A stretch of 64,000 nt of DNA from Pseudomonas salomonii (GCF_900107155.1 NZ_FNOX01000011.1:186001-250000), one strand, 5' to 3'; shown: positions 1-7,821, numbered from the stretch's first letter. Numbers and translations are program-made. The notes: generated by a model from the sequence alone, not told the origin.

Positions 1-709
1 CCGCACGTTTTACAGCGGTTTGCACGGCGGTGCCGAGGGCGGCTTCGACGGTGTCGATCAAGTCTGTGAGCGGCAGGGTGTTGTGGCTGGCGTCCAGTTG
101 GATCGACAGTTGGGCGCTGCTGCGCTGGCTGTGAGGCGTGGCGACGATGCCGTTGGCGCTGCCGAGCCAGGTCAAAACGTCCTCGTGCTGCAACGGCGTA
201 TTGGCAAAATCCTGAAGAAATTGCTGCTGAATCAACTGCCTGGCGAGCGCGGCCGAGCAAGGGCAAGTTGAAGAATAAGTAACGTCAATTTTTAGTTCCA
301 CGTGGAACATCTGGTTTTCCAGACGCGCTTCGATGCACACCGGGTAGCCTTTCCAACCGGCCAGCGGGCTGACCAAGGCCGGGCGTTTGAGTAACAAATC
401 CGTGTGAATGCGCAAGTAGGCGTTCTTAGATAATCCTTCATGACTCTCAAGAAAGCGCTGCAGTACATTACGCAGAAGTGCAGGTGTAAGAAGCTGCTGG
501 TCGAGCATTTCCAAGGCCAGGTACAGGCGCGACATATGAATGCCACGGGCCTCGCCATCGTCCAGGCTTACGCCTGCATCGGCGGTGGCAGTCAGGCGTT
601 GGCCGTCGATGACGATTGGCAGGGCGATGCCGCACATGCCCACCCAGTCGAGCGGCAAGGCTTGCCGTGAAGCCTGCGCGGCGATATCCGGCAGAGTCAG
701 CGCATTCAT
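1..709 (-). CDS. folE2: GTP cyclohydrolase IB FolE2 (partial, C-terminus beyond window)
   Basis: The reverse strand reads from ATG at 709 with no stop to base 1: 236 codons visible of a family usually near 300 residues, so the C-terminus lies outside the window. FolE2 converts GTP to 7,8-dihydroneopterin triphosphate, the first step of folate synthesis, and unlike the zinc enzyme FolE it works with other metals. Visible family features are the N-terminal LDWVGM-IALPI stretch and the TYSSTCPCS segment around residues 138-146 that carries the conserved cysteine. The gene is divergent from the amidase gene and a Zur box lies 33 bp upstream of its start, so induction under zinc shortage is expected. 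A parS-like palindrome is embedded at 294-309. Identification is confident. Confidence 0.93.
   Translation of the reverse strand, partial: MNALTLPDIAAQASRQALPLDWVGMCGIALPIVIDGQRLTATADAGVSLDDGEARGIHMSRLYLALEMLDQQLLTPALLRNVLQRFLESHEGLSKNAYLRIHTDLLLKRPALVSPLAGWKGYPVCIEARLENQMFHVELKIDVTYSSTCPCSAALARQLIQQQFLQDFANTPLQHEDVLTWLGSANGIVATPHSQRSSAQLSIQLDASHNTLPLTDLIDTVEAALGTAVQTAVKRA
294..309. other. parS: parS-like ParB-binding site
   Basis: AGTTCCACGTGGAACA contains a perfect 14-bp palindrome (GTTCCACGTGGAAC) and differs from the Pseudomonas parS consensus TGTTCCACGTGGAACA only in its first base. It lies inside the folE2 coding region. In pseudomonads ParB loads on such sites, which are concentrated near oriC. 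That this copy binds ParB is an inference from the match. Confidence 0.7.
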
Positions 710-741
710 GAGCAGGTCCGTCGTTGGAAATAAAAAGACAT

Positions 742-754
742 GTTATATTATAAC
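742..754. promoter_or_regulatory. Zur box between folE2 and amiA
   Basis: GTTATATTATAAC is a 13-bp palindrome with arms GTTATA/TATAAC around a central T, matching the gammaproteobacterial Zur operator core (ATGTTATANTATAACAT). It sits in the divergent intergenic region, 33 bp from the folE2 start and 84 bp from the amidase start, so one site could repress both genes when zinc is plentiful. Confidence 0.85.
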
Positions 755-837
755 CATTAAGTCGACGATGATTTTTCTGCTCCAGTCTTTCTTCAGTCAT
801 GTCGAGCAGGGACGCTCCTTTATTTGCGGTGTTTTTC

Positions 838-2049
838 ATGCACAGACGTCAGCTTCTCAATCTGCTGCTGGTCAGCCCTCTGTTCACCTTTCCATTGGGG
901 GCGTTTGCCACACAGATTCGTAATGCGCGCTTGTGGCGCTCCGACGACAAACTGCGGCTGGTGTTCGACCTCAGCGGCCCGGTGCAATACAAGACCTTCT
1001 CCCTGACGTCGCCGGAGCGTGTGATCATCGACCTGAGCGGCGCCGGGCTCAGTGGTGACTTCTCTCAGTTGGCTTTGAAGAACAGCGGGATTACTTCGAT
1101 TCGTTCGGGGCATTTCGGCAAGAGCGATACGCGCATCGTGCTGGACCTGGCCTCGCCGATGCAGCTCAACAGCTTTCTATTGCCGCCGCAGGATGGCCAA
1201 GGCCATCGGCTGGTGCTCGACCTGACCAGCGCCACCCACGCGCCGCGCCAGATTGCTGCGCAGCCGGCGCCGCTGGTGGCTCCAGTAGATAAAGCGCACC
1301 CCAAGCGCGACATCATTGTGGTGGTCGACCCCGGCCACGGCGGCAAAGACCCTGGCGCCATCGGCTCCAAGGGCCAGCGCGAAAAAGACGTGGTGCTGTC
1401 CATCGCCCAACTGCTGGCCAAACGCTTGAAGCGCGAGAAGGGCTTTGACGTGAAGCTGGTGCGCAACGATGACTTCTTTGTGCCGCTGCGCAAGCGCGTG
1501 GATATCGCCCGTCAGCACAAGGCCGATATGTTTATCTCGGTGCATGCCGACGCCGCGCCGCGCCTTACCGCATCCGGCGCTTCGGTGTATGCGTTGTCGG
1601 AAGGCGGCGCCACCTCCGCCACCGCGCGCTTTATGGCGCAGCGCGAAAACGGCGCCGACCTGCTGGGCGCCACCACTTTGCTCAACCTCAAGGACAAGGA
1701 CCCGATGCTGGCTGGGGTGATTCTCGATATGTCGATGAACGCCACCATCGCCTCCAGCCTGCAACTGGGCAGCTCGGTGCTGGGCAGCCTGCAAAGCATC
1801 ACCACGCTGCACCAGAAGCGCGTGGAGCAAGCCGGGTTTGCGGTGCTCAAATCACCCGACGTGCCGTCGATCCTGGTGGAAACCGGGTTTATCTCCAACA
1901 CCCAGGACGCTCAGCGGCTGGTGACGGCGCGTCATCAACAAGCCGTGGCGGATGGGTTGTTCGACGGCCTGAAAAAATACTTCGAGAAGAACCCGCCGAT
2001 GAACAGCTACATGGCCTGGGTTCAGGAACAAAAGAGCGGCCAGGTCTAA
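838..2049 (+). CDS. amiA: N-acetylmuramoyl-L-alanine amidase (AMIN + Amidase_3)
   Basis: A 403-residue periplasmic cell-wall amidase that cleaves the bond between N-acetylmuramic acid and L-alanine in peptidoglycan. A signal peptide covers residues 1-24 and ends ...GAFA. An AMIN domain (about 25-130) targets it to septal peptidoglycan. The Amidase_3 catalytic domain (about 170-390) shows VDPGHGGKDPGA with a zinc-ligand His, an SVHAD motif with a second His, and the late VETGF motif with the catalytic Glu. The ATG at 838 is chosen because it starts directly at the signal peptide; an in-frame ATG at 799 would add 13 residues in front of it. The gene shares its promoter region and Zur box with folE2, suggesting a role in wall remodelling under zinc limitation. 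Confidence 0.9.
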   Translation: MHRRQLLNLLLVSPLFTFPLGAFATQIRNARLWRSDDKLRLVFDLSGPVQYKTFSLTSPERVIIDLSGAGLSGDFSQLALKNSGITSIRSGHFGKSDTRIVLDLASPMQLNSFLLPPQDGQGHRLVLDLTSATHAPRQIAAQPAPLVAPVDKAHPKRDIIVVVDPGHGGKDPGAIGSKGQREKDVVLSIAQLLAKRLKREKGFDVKLVRNDDFFVPLRKRVDIARQHKADMFISVHADAAPRLTASGASVYALSEGGATSATARFMAQRENGADLLGATTLLNLKDKDPMLAGVILDMSMNATIASSLQLGSSVLGSLQSITTLHQKRVEQAGFAVLKSPDVPSILVETGFISNTQDAQRLVTARHQQAVADGLFDGLKKYFEKNPPMNSYMAWVQEQKSGQV

Positions 2050-2414
2050 CAGCCGGCTATACGGCTGCACGTGAACTTGGCGCTGGCGCCACCCGAACTG
2101 GAAAACCGGTTGATGGTGGTCCAGCCCACGCGGCGCGTGTAGCCGACCCACGCCTCACCATCGGACGCCAACCCGGTAAAGAACGTCAGTTGCCCGTAGC
2201 GACTGCTGGTCTGTGCCCAATAGCGTTTGCCGATCACTTCAAAGCCGCGCAAATACGTGGTGCTGCCAACCGTCGCCACGCTGTAGGCGTTGCCCAGCGG
2301 GTCTACACAGGCCAGCAAGTTGGCGCTGCGCGTGCAGTTCGCCAGCAGGCTCGGCGTTTGCGCGCAGGCAGTGCCTGCCACGCCCAATAACAGGGCACAC
2401 ACCAGGGTTTTCAT
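2046..2414 (-). CDS. Small secreted protein of unknown function in the zinc cluster
   Basis: A 122-residue protein with a clear signal peptide (MKTLVCALLLGVAGTACAQ, cleavage after about residue 19). The mature part has two paired cysteines (ANCTRSANLLACVDP) and two more at the C-terminus, suggesting disulfides and a periplasmic or secreted location. An upstream in-frame start (2492) is rejected because it would bury the signal peptide. It is divergent from dksA2 with a perfect Zur palindrome 80 bp upstream, and its stop overlaps the amidase stop tail to tail. I do not recognise a domain. Position matches a hypothetical gene in the same place in the P. aeruginosa zinc cluster (from memory). 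Confidence 0.75.
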   Translation of the reverse strand: MKTLVCALLLGVAGTACAQTPSLLANCTRSANLLACVDPLGNAYSVATVGSTTYLRGFEVIGKRYWAQTSSRYGQLTFFTGLASDGEAWVGYTRRVGWTTINRFSSSGGASAKFTCSRIAGC

Positions 2415-2493
2415 AGCACCTCTCGGGCAAGAACGTGTTCCAGCATTGCGCCCTTCGTCGTGGCGAGCAAGCGGGGATTGGCATATTTGCATT

Positions 2494-2506
2494 GTTATAC
2501 TATAAC
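2494..2506. promoter_or_regulatory. Zur box between the small secreted gene and dksA2
   Basis: GTTATACTATAAC is a perfect palindrome around a central C, inside TTGTTATACTATAACATT, a close match to the Zur operator. It lies 35 bp before dksA2 and 80 bp before the divergent small secreted gene. Confidence 0.88.
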
Positions 2507-2540
2507 ATTAAAAAACAGACTGACCCGTGAACCGCTTCCC

Positions 2541-2945
2541 ATGACTGAACAAGACCTTCTGGCCCAACCGCCCGCCGACTACATGAATGACGCTCAGCAA
2601 GGTTTCTTCCGAGCACTGTTGCTGACCCAGCGCGACGAATTGCAGGCGCGTATCGAGGCCGAATTTTTGCTGCTGCGCGAGCAGGAAACCAACAGCGACC
2701 TGGCCGACATCGGCAGCGCCGAAGAGCAGCGCCAATGGCAGCTGCGCCTGCTGGAGCGCGAAAAAAAGCTCTTGGACAAGATCGACGATGCCCTCGAACT
2801 GCTGGCCCGCGGCGAATACGGCTGGTGCCGCGAAACCGGCGAGCCCATCGGCCTGCAACGCCTGCTGCGGCGTCCTACCGCCACCCTGTGTATCGAAGCC
2901 AAAGAACGTGAAGAGCTGCGCGAACGCCATAAACGGGCGATTTGA
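2541..2945 (+). CDS. dksA2: DksA2, zinc-independent RNA polymerase-binding factor
   Basis: A 134-residue DksA/TraR-family protein that binds the RNA polymerase secondary channel and works with ppGpp in the stringent response. The coiled-coil region and the DIGSAEEQ segment are present. The normal C4 zinc finger is reduced to two cysteines: YGWCRETG keeps the first Cys but not the second, and TLCIEAKE keeps the third but has Ala in place of the fourth. This is the hallmark of DksA2, which replaces zinc-dependent DksA under zinc starvation. A perfect Zur box is just upstream. The ATG at 2541 is chosen over an upstream start at 2460 because the earlier start would precede the Zur box. Confidence 0.93.
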   Translation: MTEQDLLAQPPADYMNDAQQGFFRALLLTQRDELQARIEAEFLLLREQETNSDLADIGSAEEQRQWQLRLLEREKKLLDKIDDALELLARGEYGWCRETGEPIGLQRLLRRPTATLCIEAKEREELRERHKRAI

Positions 2946-2972
2946 CCGGCCAACCCTGATGAGGACTACCTG

Positions 2973-4178
2973 ATGACCAATCGCCTTCCCGTTACCGTGC
3001 TGTCCGGCTTCCTCGGCGCCGGTAAAAGCACGCTGCTCAACTACGTTCTGCGCAACCGCGAAAACCTGCGGGTGGCGGTGATCGTCAACGACATGAGTGA
3101 AATCAATATCGACGGCAGCGAGGTGCAGCGCGACGTCACCCTGAATCGCTCCGAAGAAAAACTGGTGGAGATGAGCAACGGCTGCATCTGCTGCACCTTG
3201 CGTGAGGACTTGCTGGAAGAAGTCACAAAGCTCGCCAAGGAAGGTCGCTTCGATTACCTGTTGATCGAATCCACCGGTATTTCCGAGCCGCTGCCCGTGG
3301 CCGAAACCTTCACGTTTCGTGATGAAAACGAGCAAAGCCTGGCCGACATCGCGCGCCTGGACACCATGGTCACCGTGGTCGACGGCATGAACTTCCTGCT
3401 CGATTACCAAGCTGCCGAAAGCCTGGCTTCCCGGGGTGAAACCCTGGGCGAAGACGACGAGCGTTCCATCACTGACCTGCTGATCGAGCAGATCGAATTC
3501 GCCGACGTGATCCTGATCAGCAAGATCGACCTGATCAGCAGCCGCGAACGCGAGGAGTTGATGGCCATCCTTGAGCGCCTCAATGCGCAGGCGGAAATCA
3601 TTCCGATGGTGATGGGCGAAGTGCCGCTGAACAAGATTCTCAACACCGGCCGCTTCGACTTCGAACGCGCAGCGCAAGCGCCGGGCTGGTTGCAGGAGTT
3701 GCGCGGTGAACACGTGCCGGAAACCGAAGAATATGGCATCGCCTCCACCGCTTACCGCGCGCGTCGCCCGTTTCATCCGCAACGCTTCTTCGACTTTATC
3801 GACCGCCCTTGGGTGAACGGCAAACTGCTGCGCTCCAAGGGCTTTTTCTGGCTGGCGAGCAAGCATCAGGATGCGGGCAGTTGGTCCCAGGCCGGTGGCT
3901 TGATGCGCCACGGCTTTGCCGGGCGCTGGTGGCGGTTTGTGCCGAAAAGCCAGTGGCCGCAAGACGAAGAAAGCGTGGCGGCGATCATGAGTAACTGGCA
4001 ATTGAGCACCGGCGACTGCCGCCAGGAGTTGGTGTTTATCGGGCAAAACATCGACTTCGCGCAGATGCGCGCCGAGCTGGACGCATGCTTGCTTAATGAT
4101 GAAGAAATGGCCCAGGGCGTCGAAGGTTGGCGCCAGTTGGCCGACCCCTTTGGCCCTTGGTATGAGCAGGTAGCCTGA
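2973..4178 (+). CDS. zigA: COG0523-family GTPase, zinc-responsive metallochaperone ZigA/YciC type
   Basis: A 401-residue P-loop GTPase of the G3E family. Visible motifs are Walker A GFLGAGKS (about 11-18), the metal-binding CICC motif (NGCICCTLRED, about residue 72), IESTGISEP (Walker B/switch II) and the base-recognition ISKID. The long form with a C-terminal CobW_C domain corresponds to ZigA/YciC/ZagA proteins, which deliver scarce zinc to client enzymes. It starts 27 bp after dksA2 and its stop overlaps the next start (TGATG), so dksA2-zigA-DUF1826 is probably one Zur-controlled operon. Confidence 0.9.
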   Translation: MTNRLPVTVLSGFLGAGKSTLLNYVLRNRENLRVAVIVNDMSEINIDGSEVQRDVTLNRSEEKLVEMSNGCICCTLREDLLEEVTKLAKEGRFDYLLIESTGISEPLPVAETFTFRDENEQSLADIARLDTMVTVVDGMNFLLDYQAAESLASRGETLGEDDERSITDLLIEQIEFADVILISKIDLISSREREELMAILERLNAQAEIIPMVMGEVPLNKILNTGRFDFERAAQAPGWLQELRGEHVPETEEYGIASTAYRARRPFHPQRFFDFIDRPWVNGKLLRSKGFFWLASKHQDAGSWSQAGGLMRHGFAGRWWRFVPKSQWPQDEESVAAIMSNWQLSTGDCRQELVFIGQNIDFAQMRAELDACLLNDEEMAQGVEGWRQLADPFGPWYEQVA

Positions 4179-4822
4179 TGCTGGCCCCGGTAATTCCCTT
4201 ACGCCCGCTCATCCGGCAGACCCGTGGTGAAACCCCGCTGACGCTGTCGGACATCCTCGAAAACGACGTCAACCTGACGCTGTGGCAGCGCCAGTTGCCC
4301 CTGCATATCGCAGAATTCGGCGCCTTGCTGGTGGCGCTCAATGAGCCGTTGGCGGATTCCATGGTGATTGAACTCGACAACGAAGACGCTGTGCCGAATT
4401 TGCAGGGTTTGGCCTCCAGCTGCCGCGATCTTGAAGGCTACGAAGGCTTTATTGCCGATGTGTCCTGGCTGGTCAGCGCGTTTGCTTGCCTGCTCGGCGC
4501 CAAAAGGATTGGCGTGCGTTTGCGGCTGCTGGACAAGGCCATGTGCCCGCGCTTTCACGTCGACCATGTGCCGGTTCGACTGATCACCACCTACGCCGGG
4601 ATCGGCAGCCAGTGGCTGCGCGAAGGCGTGATGGACCGTCGTAAGCTCAGCCAGCCCGACGCGGAACCCACCGAGTGTATCGAGCAGGTCCACTGCGGTG
4701 AAGTGGCCCTGCTCAAGGGCACAAAATGGCACGGCAACGAGAACCATGGCTTGATCCATCGTTCACCCGCGCTCAAGGCCGACGAGCGCCGGTTGATCCT
4801 GACGCTGGATTGGCTCGCGTAA
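4178..4822 (+). CDS. DUF1826 domain-containing protein
   Basis: A 214-residue protein recognised as DUF1826 by the segment CPRFHVDHVPVRLITTY (about 126-142), which places His and Asp residues as possible metal ligands, and by the late GTKWHGNE and LTLDW stretches. No enzymatic function is established to my knowledge. The start ATG overlaps the zigA stop by one base, implying translational coupling and a shared role in metal homeostasis. No signal peptide or membrane segment is seen. Confidence 0.82.
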   Translation: MLAPVIPLRPLIRQTRGETPLTLSDILENDVNLTLWQRQLPLHIAEFGALLVALNEPLADSMVIELDNEDAVPNLQGLASSCRDLEGYEGFIADVSWLVSAFACLLGAKRIGVRLRLLDKAMCPRFHVDHVPVRLITTYAGIGSQWLREGVMDRRKLSQPDAEPTECIEQVHCGEVALLKGTKWHGNENHGLIHRSPALKADERRLILTLDWLA

Positions 4823-4864
4823 CCGCGTAGGATCAAGCGCTCTACTCGGCCTGAATGAAGCCCC

Positions 4865-5827
4865 ATGCTGCAGAACATTCCCACCCACGTGATTGCCGGG
4901 CCTTTGGGCGCCGGCAAGACCAGCCTGATCAAACACCTGCTGGCCCAACGCCCGGCCAACGAGCGCTGGGCCGTGTTGATCAATGAGTTCGGGCAAATCG
5001 GCCTGGACGCCGCATTACTCACCCAGGACGACGATGGCATTGCCCTGGGCGAAGTGGCCGGTGGCTGCTTGTGCTGTGTGAATGGTGCACCGTTCCAGGT
5101 AGGGCTTGGCCGCCTGCTGCGTAAGGCCAAGCCGGATCGGCTGTTTATCGAGCCCTCGGGCCTGGGCCACCCGGCGCAATTGCTCAAACAGTTGCGCGAG
5201 GCGCCATGGCAGGGCGTGCTCGCGGTTCAGCCCTGTGTGTTGGTATTGGACGCCCAAGCGTTGGCAGCGGGCAAAGCATTGCCGCAGGCACAGCAGGAAG
5301 TGCTGGCCAGCGCCGGTTTGCTGGTACTGAACAAAGATGAAGCGTTGGATGGCTCACAGCGCCAGGCCATAAAACAGCAACTCCCTGCTTGCCCGATTTA
5401 CTGGACCCGCCAGGCGCAATTGCCCCTGACGCAATTGCCCGGTCTGAATACACAGGCTGGCGCAGCGGTGGATAACTTCGACGTGCCCATAGGCCTGGCA
5501 CAGATGCCGGCGATCTGGACGGAGCCTGCGTTGCCCATTTGCTTGAGCCAGGCCCAGGAAGGTGGCTGGAGTATCGGTTGGCGCTGGCATCCGAGCCAGT
5601 CGTTCGACATTGCGCGCCTGCACAGCTGGCTGTCAGGCCTAGATTGGCGCCGTGCCAAGCTGGTTATCCACAGCGGCGCTACCTGGGTATCGGCTAACGC
5701 TGTGGATAATAGTCCACTCACCTGGCAACCCAGCGAATGGCGCCGCGATTCACGTATCGAATTGATTTTCAGCCAGCCACAGGACGTGGCTGGGCTACAG
5801 AGCGCGCTGGCCGCCTGCCGTCAGTGA
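4865..5827 (+). CDS. COG0523-family GTPase (second paralogue, YjiA-like short form)
   Basis: A 320-residue G3E GTPase with Walker A GPLGAGKTS (about 12-20), metal-binding CLCC (GGCLCCVNG, about residue 64), the Walker B-type IEPSGLGHP and an NKDE base-recognition motif. It differs from the first paralogue in being about 80 residues shorter and having CLCC instead of CICC, so it may serve a different metal or client. It lies 42 bp after the DUF1826 gene on the same strand. Two perfect DnaA-box 9-mers in inverted orientation are embedded near its 3' end (5664-5709). Confidence 0.87.
   Translation: MLQNIPTHVIAGPLGAGKTSLIKHLLAQRPANERWAVLINEFGQIGLDAALLTQDDDGIALGEVAGGCLCCVNGAPFQVGLGRLLRKAKPDRLFIEPSGLGHPAQLLKQLREAPWQGVLAVQPCVLVLDAQALAAGKALPQAQQEVLASAGLLVLNKDEALDGSQRQAIKQQLPACPIYWTRQAQLPLTQLPGLNTQAGAAVDNFDVPIGLAQMPAIWTEPALPICLSQAQEGGWSIGWRWHPSQSFDIARLHSWLSGLDWRRAKLVIHSGATWVSANAVDNSPLTWQPSEWRRDSRIELIFSQPQDVAGLQSALAACRQ
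5664..5709. other. Inverted pair of DnaA-box sequences
   Basis: TTATCCACA at 5664-5672 and its reverse complement TGTGGATAA at 5701-5709 are both exact DnaA boxes separated by 28 bp, facing each other. A one-mismatch copy (GGTGGATAA) lies at 5467-5475. They sit inside the second COG0523 gene. Binding by DnaA is inferred only from sequence. Confidence 0.45.
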
Positions 5828-6216
5828 CGGGTCTTGCTGGCGTGGTCCTGGCGCCATTGGCTCAGCTCGATGACTTCGGCGCTGGGCAGCGGCGTTTTGA
5901 TTTCGAACGGGTAGGGCGCCAATTCGATCTGCGCGCTGTGGGCGCCGAACTGAGTGATAGTCCCAGGATGACGGGCTTCGCCGGTCACAGTGAACTCAAA
6001 GTTATAAATGCGCGCCAAGCGGCGCCGACCATTGGCATCTTTCACAAACCCGATGCGTTTGAGCGCCACTGCACCGTCGAGCAGTTCGATATCGAGCTTG
6101 GCGCAATGCTGCTTGACCCGCTCCAGCGCCTTTTCGCGCAGGCCGTGGTTGTGCCATACCCAGGCGGCACCGGTCGCCAACAGCATCAATACGAAGATGT
6201 TTCCCAGGGTCAGCAT
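5821..6216 (-). CDS. DUF3301 domain-containing membrane-anchored protein
   Basis: A 131-residue protein beginning with one hydrophobic segment (MLTLGNIFVLMLLATGAAWVW) that should anchor it in the inner membrane, followed by a soluble domain with the DUF3301-type QHCAKLDIELLDGAVAL and YNFEFTVTGEARHPG stretches. The start at 6216 is chosen because the hydrophobic segment begins there; the open frame continues upstream only as antisense to pdxY. Its 3' end overlaps the convergent GTPase gene by 7 bp. Function unknown. Confidence 0.8.
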   Translation of the reverse strand: MLTLGNIFVLMLLATGAAWVWHNHGLREKALERVKQHCAKLDIELLDGAVALKRIGFVKDANGRRRLARIYNFEFTVTGEARHPGTITQFGAHSAQIELAPYPFEIKTPLPSAEVIELSQWRQDHASKTRH

Positions 6217-6333
6217 GCGATGAACTCCAACAAAGTGAGAGCAGCTTAACTGTGTCGTTGGTCTGTCGTACAGGCTGCGTTTAGTCGCATACTGCGCGGC
6301 CAGAATTCTAACGGCTTTACGGAAATCTCCCGC

Positions 6334-7206
6334 ATGAAACGCACACCTCATCTGCTTGCGATCCAGTCTCATGTGGTCTTTGGCCACGCCGGAAACAGCG
6401 CCGCCGTGTTCCCCATGCAGCGGGTCGGGGTGAACGTCTGGCCGCTGAACACCGTGCAGTTCTCCAATCACACTCAGTATGGCCAGTGGGCGGGCGAAGT
6501 GCTGGCGCCGCAGCAAATTCCGGCGCTGGTAGAAGGCATAGCCGCGATTGGCGAGCTGGGTAACTGCGACGCGGTGCTGTCCGGCTACTTGGGCAGTGCC
6601 GATCAGGGCCGCGCGATTTTGACCGGCGTGGCACGTATCAAGGCCATTAACCCTAAAGCCCTGTACCTGTGCGACCCCGTCATGGGCCATCCGGAAAAGG
6701 GCTGCATCGTGCCTCAGGAAGTGAGCGATTTCCTGCTGGACGAGGCGGCGGCCATGGCGGATTTCCTGTGCCCCAACCAACTGGAGCTGGATAGCTTTGC
6801 CGGGCGCAAGCCGCAATCGCTGTTCGATTGCCTGGCGATGGCCAAGGCGCTGCTGGCCCGTGGGCCGAAGGCGGTATTGGTCAAACACCTGGATTATCCG
6901 GGCAAGCTGCCGGAGGGTTTCGAAATGCTGCTGGTCACAGCAGAAGGCAGCTGGCACTTGCGCCGGCCGTTGCTGGCGTTTCCGCGTCAGCCGGTGGGCG
7001 TGGGCGACCTGACGTCGGGGTTGTTCCTGGCGCGTGTGCTGTTGGGCGACAGCCTGCTGGCGGCCTTCGAATTCACCGCCGCAGCGGTGCATGAAGTGCT
7101 GCTGGAAACCCAGGCCTGCGCCAGTTACGAACTGGAGCTGGTGCGGGCTCAGGATCGTATCGCGCATCCGCGTGTGCGCTTTGAAGCAACACCCATCGGT
7201 TTGTAA
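6334..7206 (+). CDS. pdxY: Pyridoxal kinase PdxY
   Basis: A 290-residue ribokinase-family enzyme that phosphorylates pyridoxal in the vitamin B6 salvage pathway. Visible features are the N-terminal SHVVFGHAGNSAA substrate-binding segment, CDPVMGH (about 111-117), PNQLE and the catalytic VGVGDLTSGLF motif (about 220-230), in which the Asp of GVGD is the catalytic base. Length agrees with E. coli PdxY (287). Monocistronic, followed by a REP element. Confidence 0.93.
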   Translation: MKRTPHLLAIQSHVVFGHAGNSAAVFPMQRVGVNVWPLNTVQFSNHTQYGQWAGEVLAPQQIPALVEGIAAIGELGNCDAVLSGYLGSADQGRAILTGVARIKAINPKALYLCDPVMGHPEKGCIVPQEVSDFLLDEAAAMADFLCPNQLELDSFAGRKPQSLFDCLAMAKALLARGPKAVLVKHLDYPGKLPEGFEMLLVTAEGSWHLRRPLLAFPRQPVGVGDLTSGLFLARVLLGDSLLAAFEFTAAAVHEVLLETQACASYELELVRAQDRIAHPRVRFEATPIGL

Positions 7207-7217
7207 CCACACAGATC

Positions 7218-7313
7218 AAAATGTGGGAGCGGGCTTGCTCGCGATAGCGCAGTGTCAGTCAATACATGTGTGGCTGACCCACCGTATTCGCGAGCAAGCC
7301 CGCTCCCACATTT
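7218..7313. repeat. REP doublet (REPIN-type), GAGCGGGCTTGCTCGC arms
   Basis: An inverted repeat: AATGTGGGAGCGGGCTTG-CTCGCGA on the left and TCGCGAG-CAAGCCCGCTCCCACATT on the right, enclosing about 45 bp. It lies between convergent pdxY and a thioesterase gene. Such REP pairs are a recognised non-autonomous repeat class of fluorescent pseudomonads. Confidence 0.9.
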
Positions 7314-7335
7314 GACCCGGTTTACAATTCCAGAC

Positions 7336-7821
7336 TTACGGCCCGTCGGCCTTGATTTCCTGGTAGCGCTTCTCCAGCTCCTGACGGATCTGCCGACGCT
7401 GCTGCGCCTGTACAAACCGGCGCTTGTCTTCGCTGTTCTGCGGCTGCAGCGGCGGTACGGCGGCGGGTTTGCGCTGGTCGTCCACGGCCACCATGGTGAA
7501 GAAGCAGCTGTTGGTATGGCGCACCGAGCGCTCGCGGATGTTTTCGGTCACCACCTTGATGCCCACTTCCATTGATGTGTTGCCGGTGTAGTTGACCGAG
7601 GCCAGGAAGGTCACCAGCTCGCCGACATGAATCGGCTCGCGAAAAATCACCTGGTCGACCGACAGCGTGACCACATAACGGCCCGCGTAACGGCTCGCGC
7701 AGGCGTAGGCCACTTCGTCGAGGTACTTGAGCAGGGTGCCGCCGTGCACATTGCCTGAGAAGTTGGCCATGTCAGGGGTCATCAATACCGTCATCGACAG
7801 CTGGGCGTTTCCGGGTTCCAT
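7336..7821 (-). CDS. Acyl-CoA thioesterase, hotdog fold (YciA-like)
   Basis: A 161-residue cytosolic hotdog-fold protein hydrolysing acyl-CoA thioesters. Visible are MANFSGNVHGGTLLKYLDEVAY, in which the Asp/Glu and the NVHGG turn form the typical active-site helix region, and the later VTLSVDQVIFREPI strand. The C-terminal tail (about 125-161) is charged and helical. The start at 7821 gives the canonical N-terminus; an in-frame ATG at 7845 lacks a ribosome-binding site. Convergent to pdxY. Confidence 0.85.
   Translation of the reverse strand: MEPGNAQLSMTVLMTPDMANFSGNVHGGTLLKYLDEVAYACASRYAGRYVVTLSVDQVIFREPIHVGELVTFLASVNYTGNTSMEVGIKVVTENIRERSVRHTNSCFFTMVAVDDQRKPAAVPPLQPQNSEDKRRFVQAQQRRQIRQELEKRYQEIKADGP

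Noticed and set aside
2508..4046. A 512-codon open frame antisense to dksA2 and zigA
   Set aside because: Antisense to two clear genes, no domain recognised, typical shadow composition.
7218..7313. CRISPR-like repeat
   Set aside because: The repeats are inverted pairs scattered singly in intergenic regions, not direct repeats with regular spacers.
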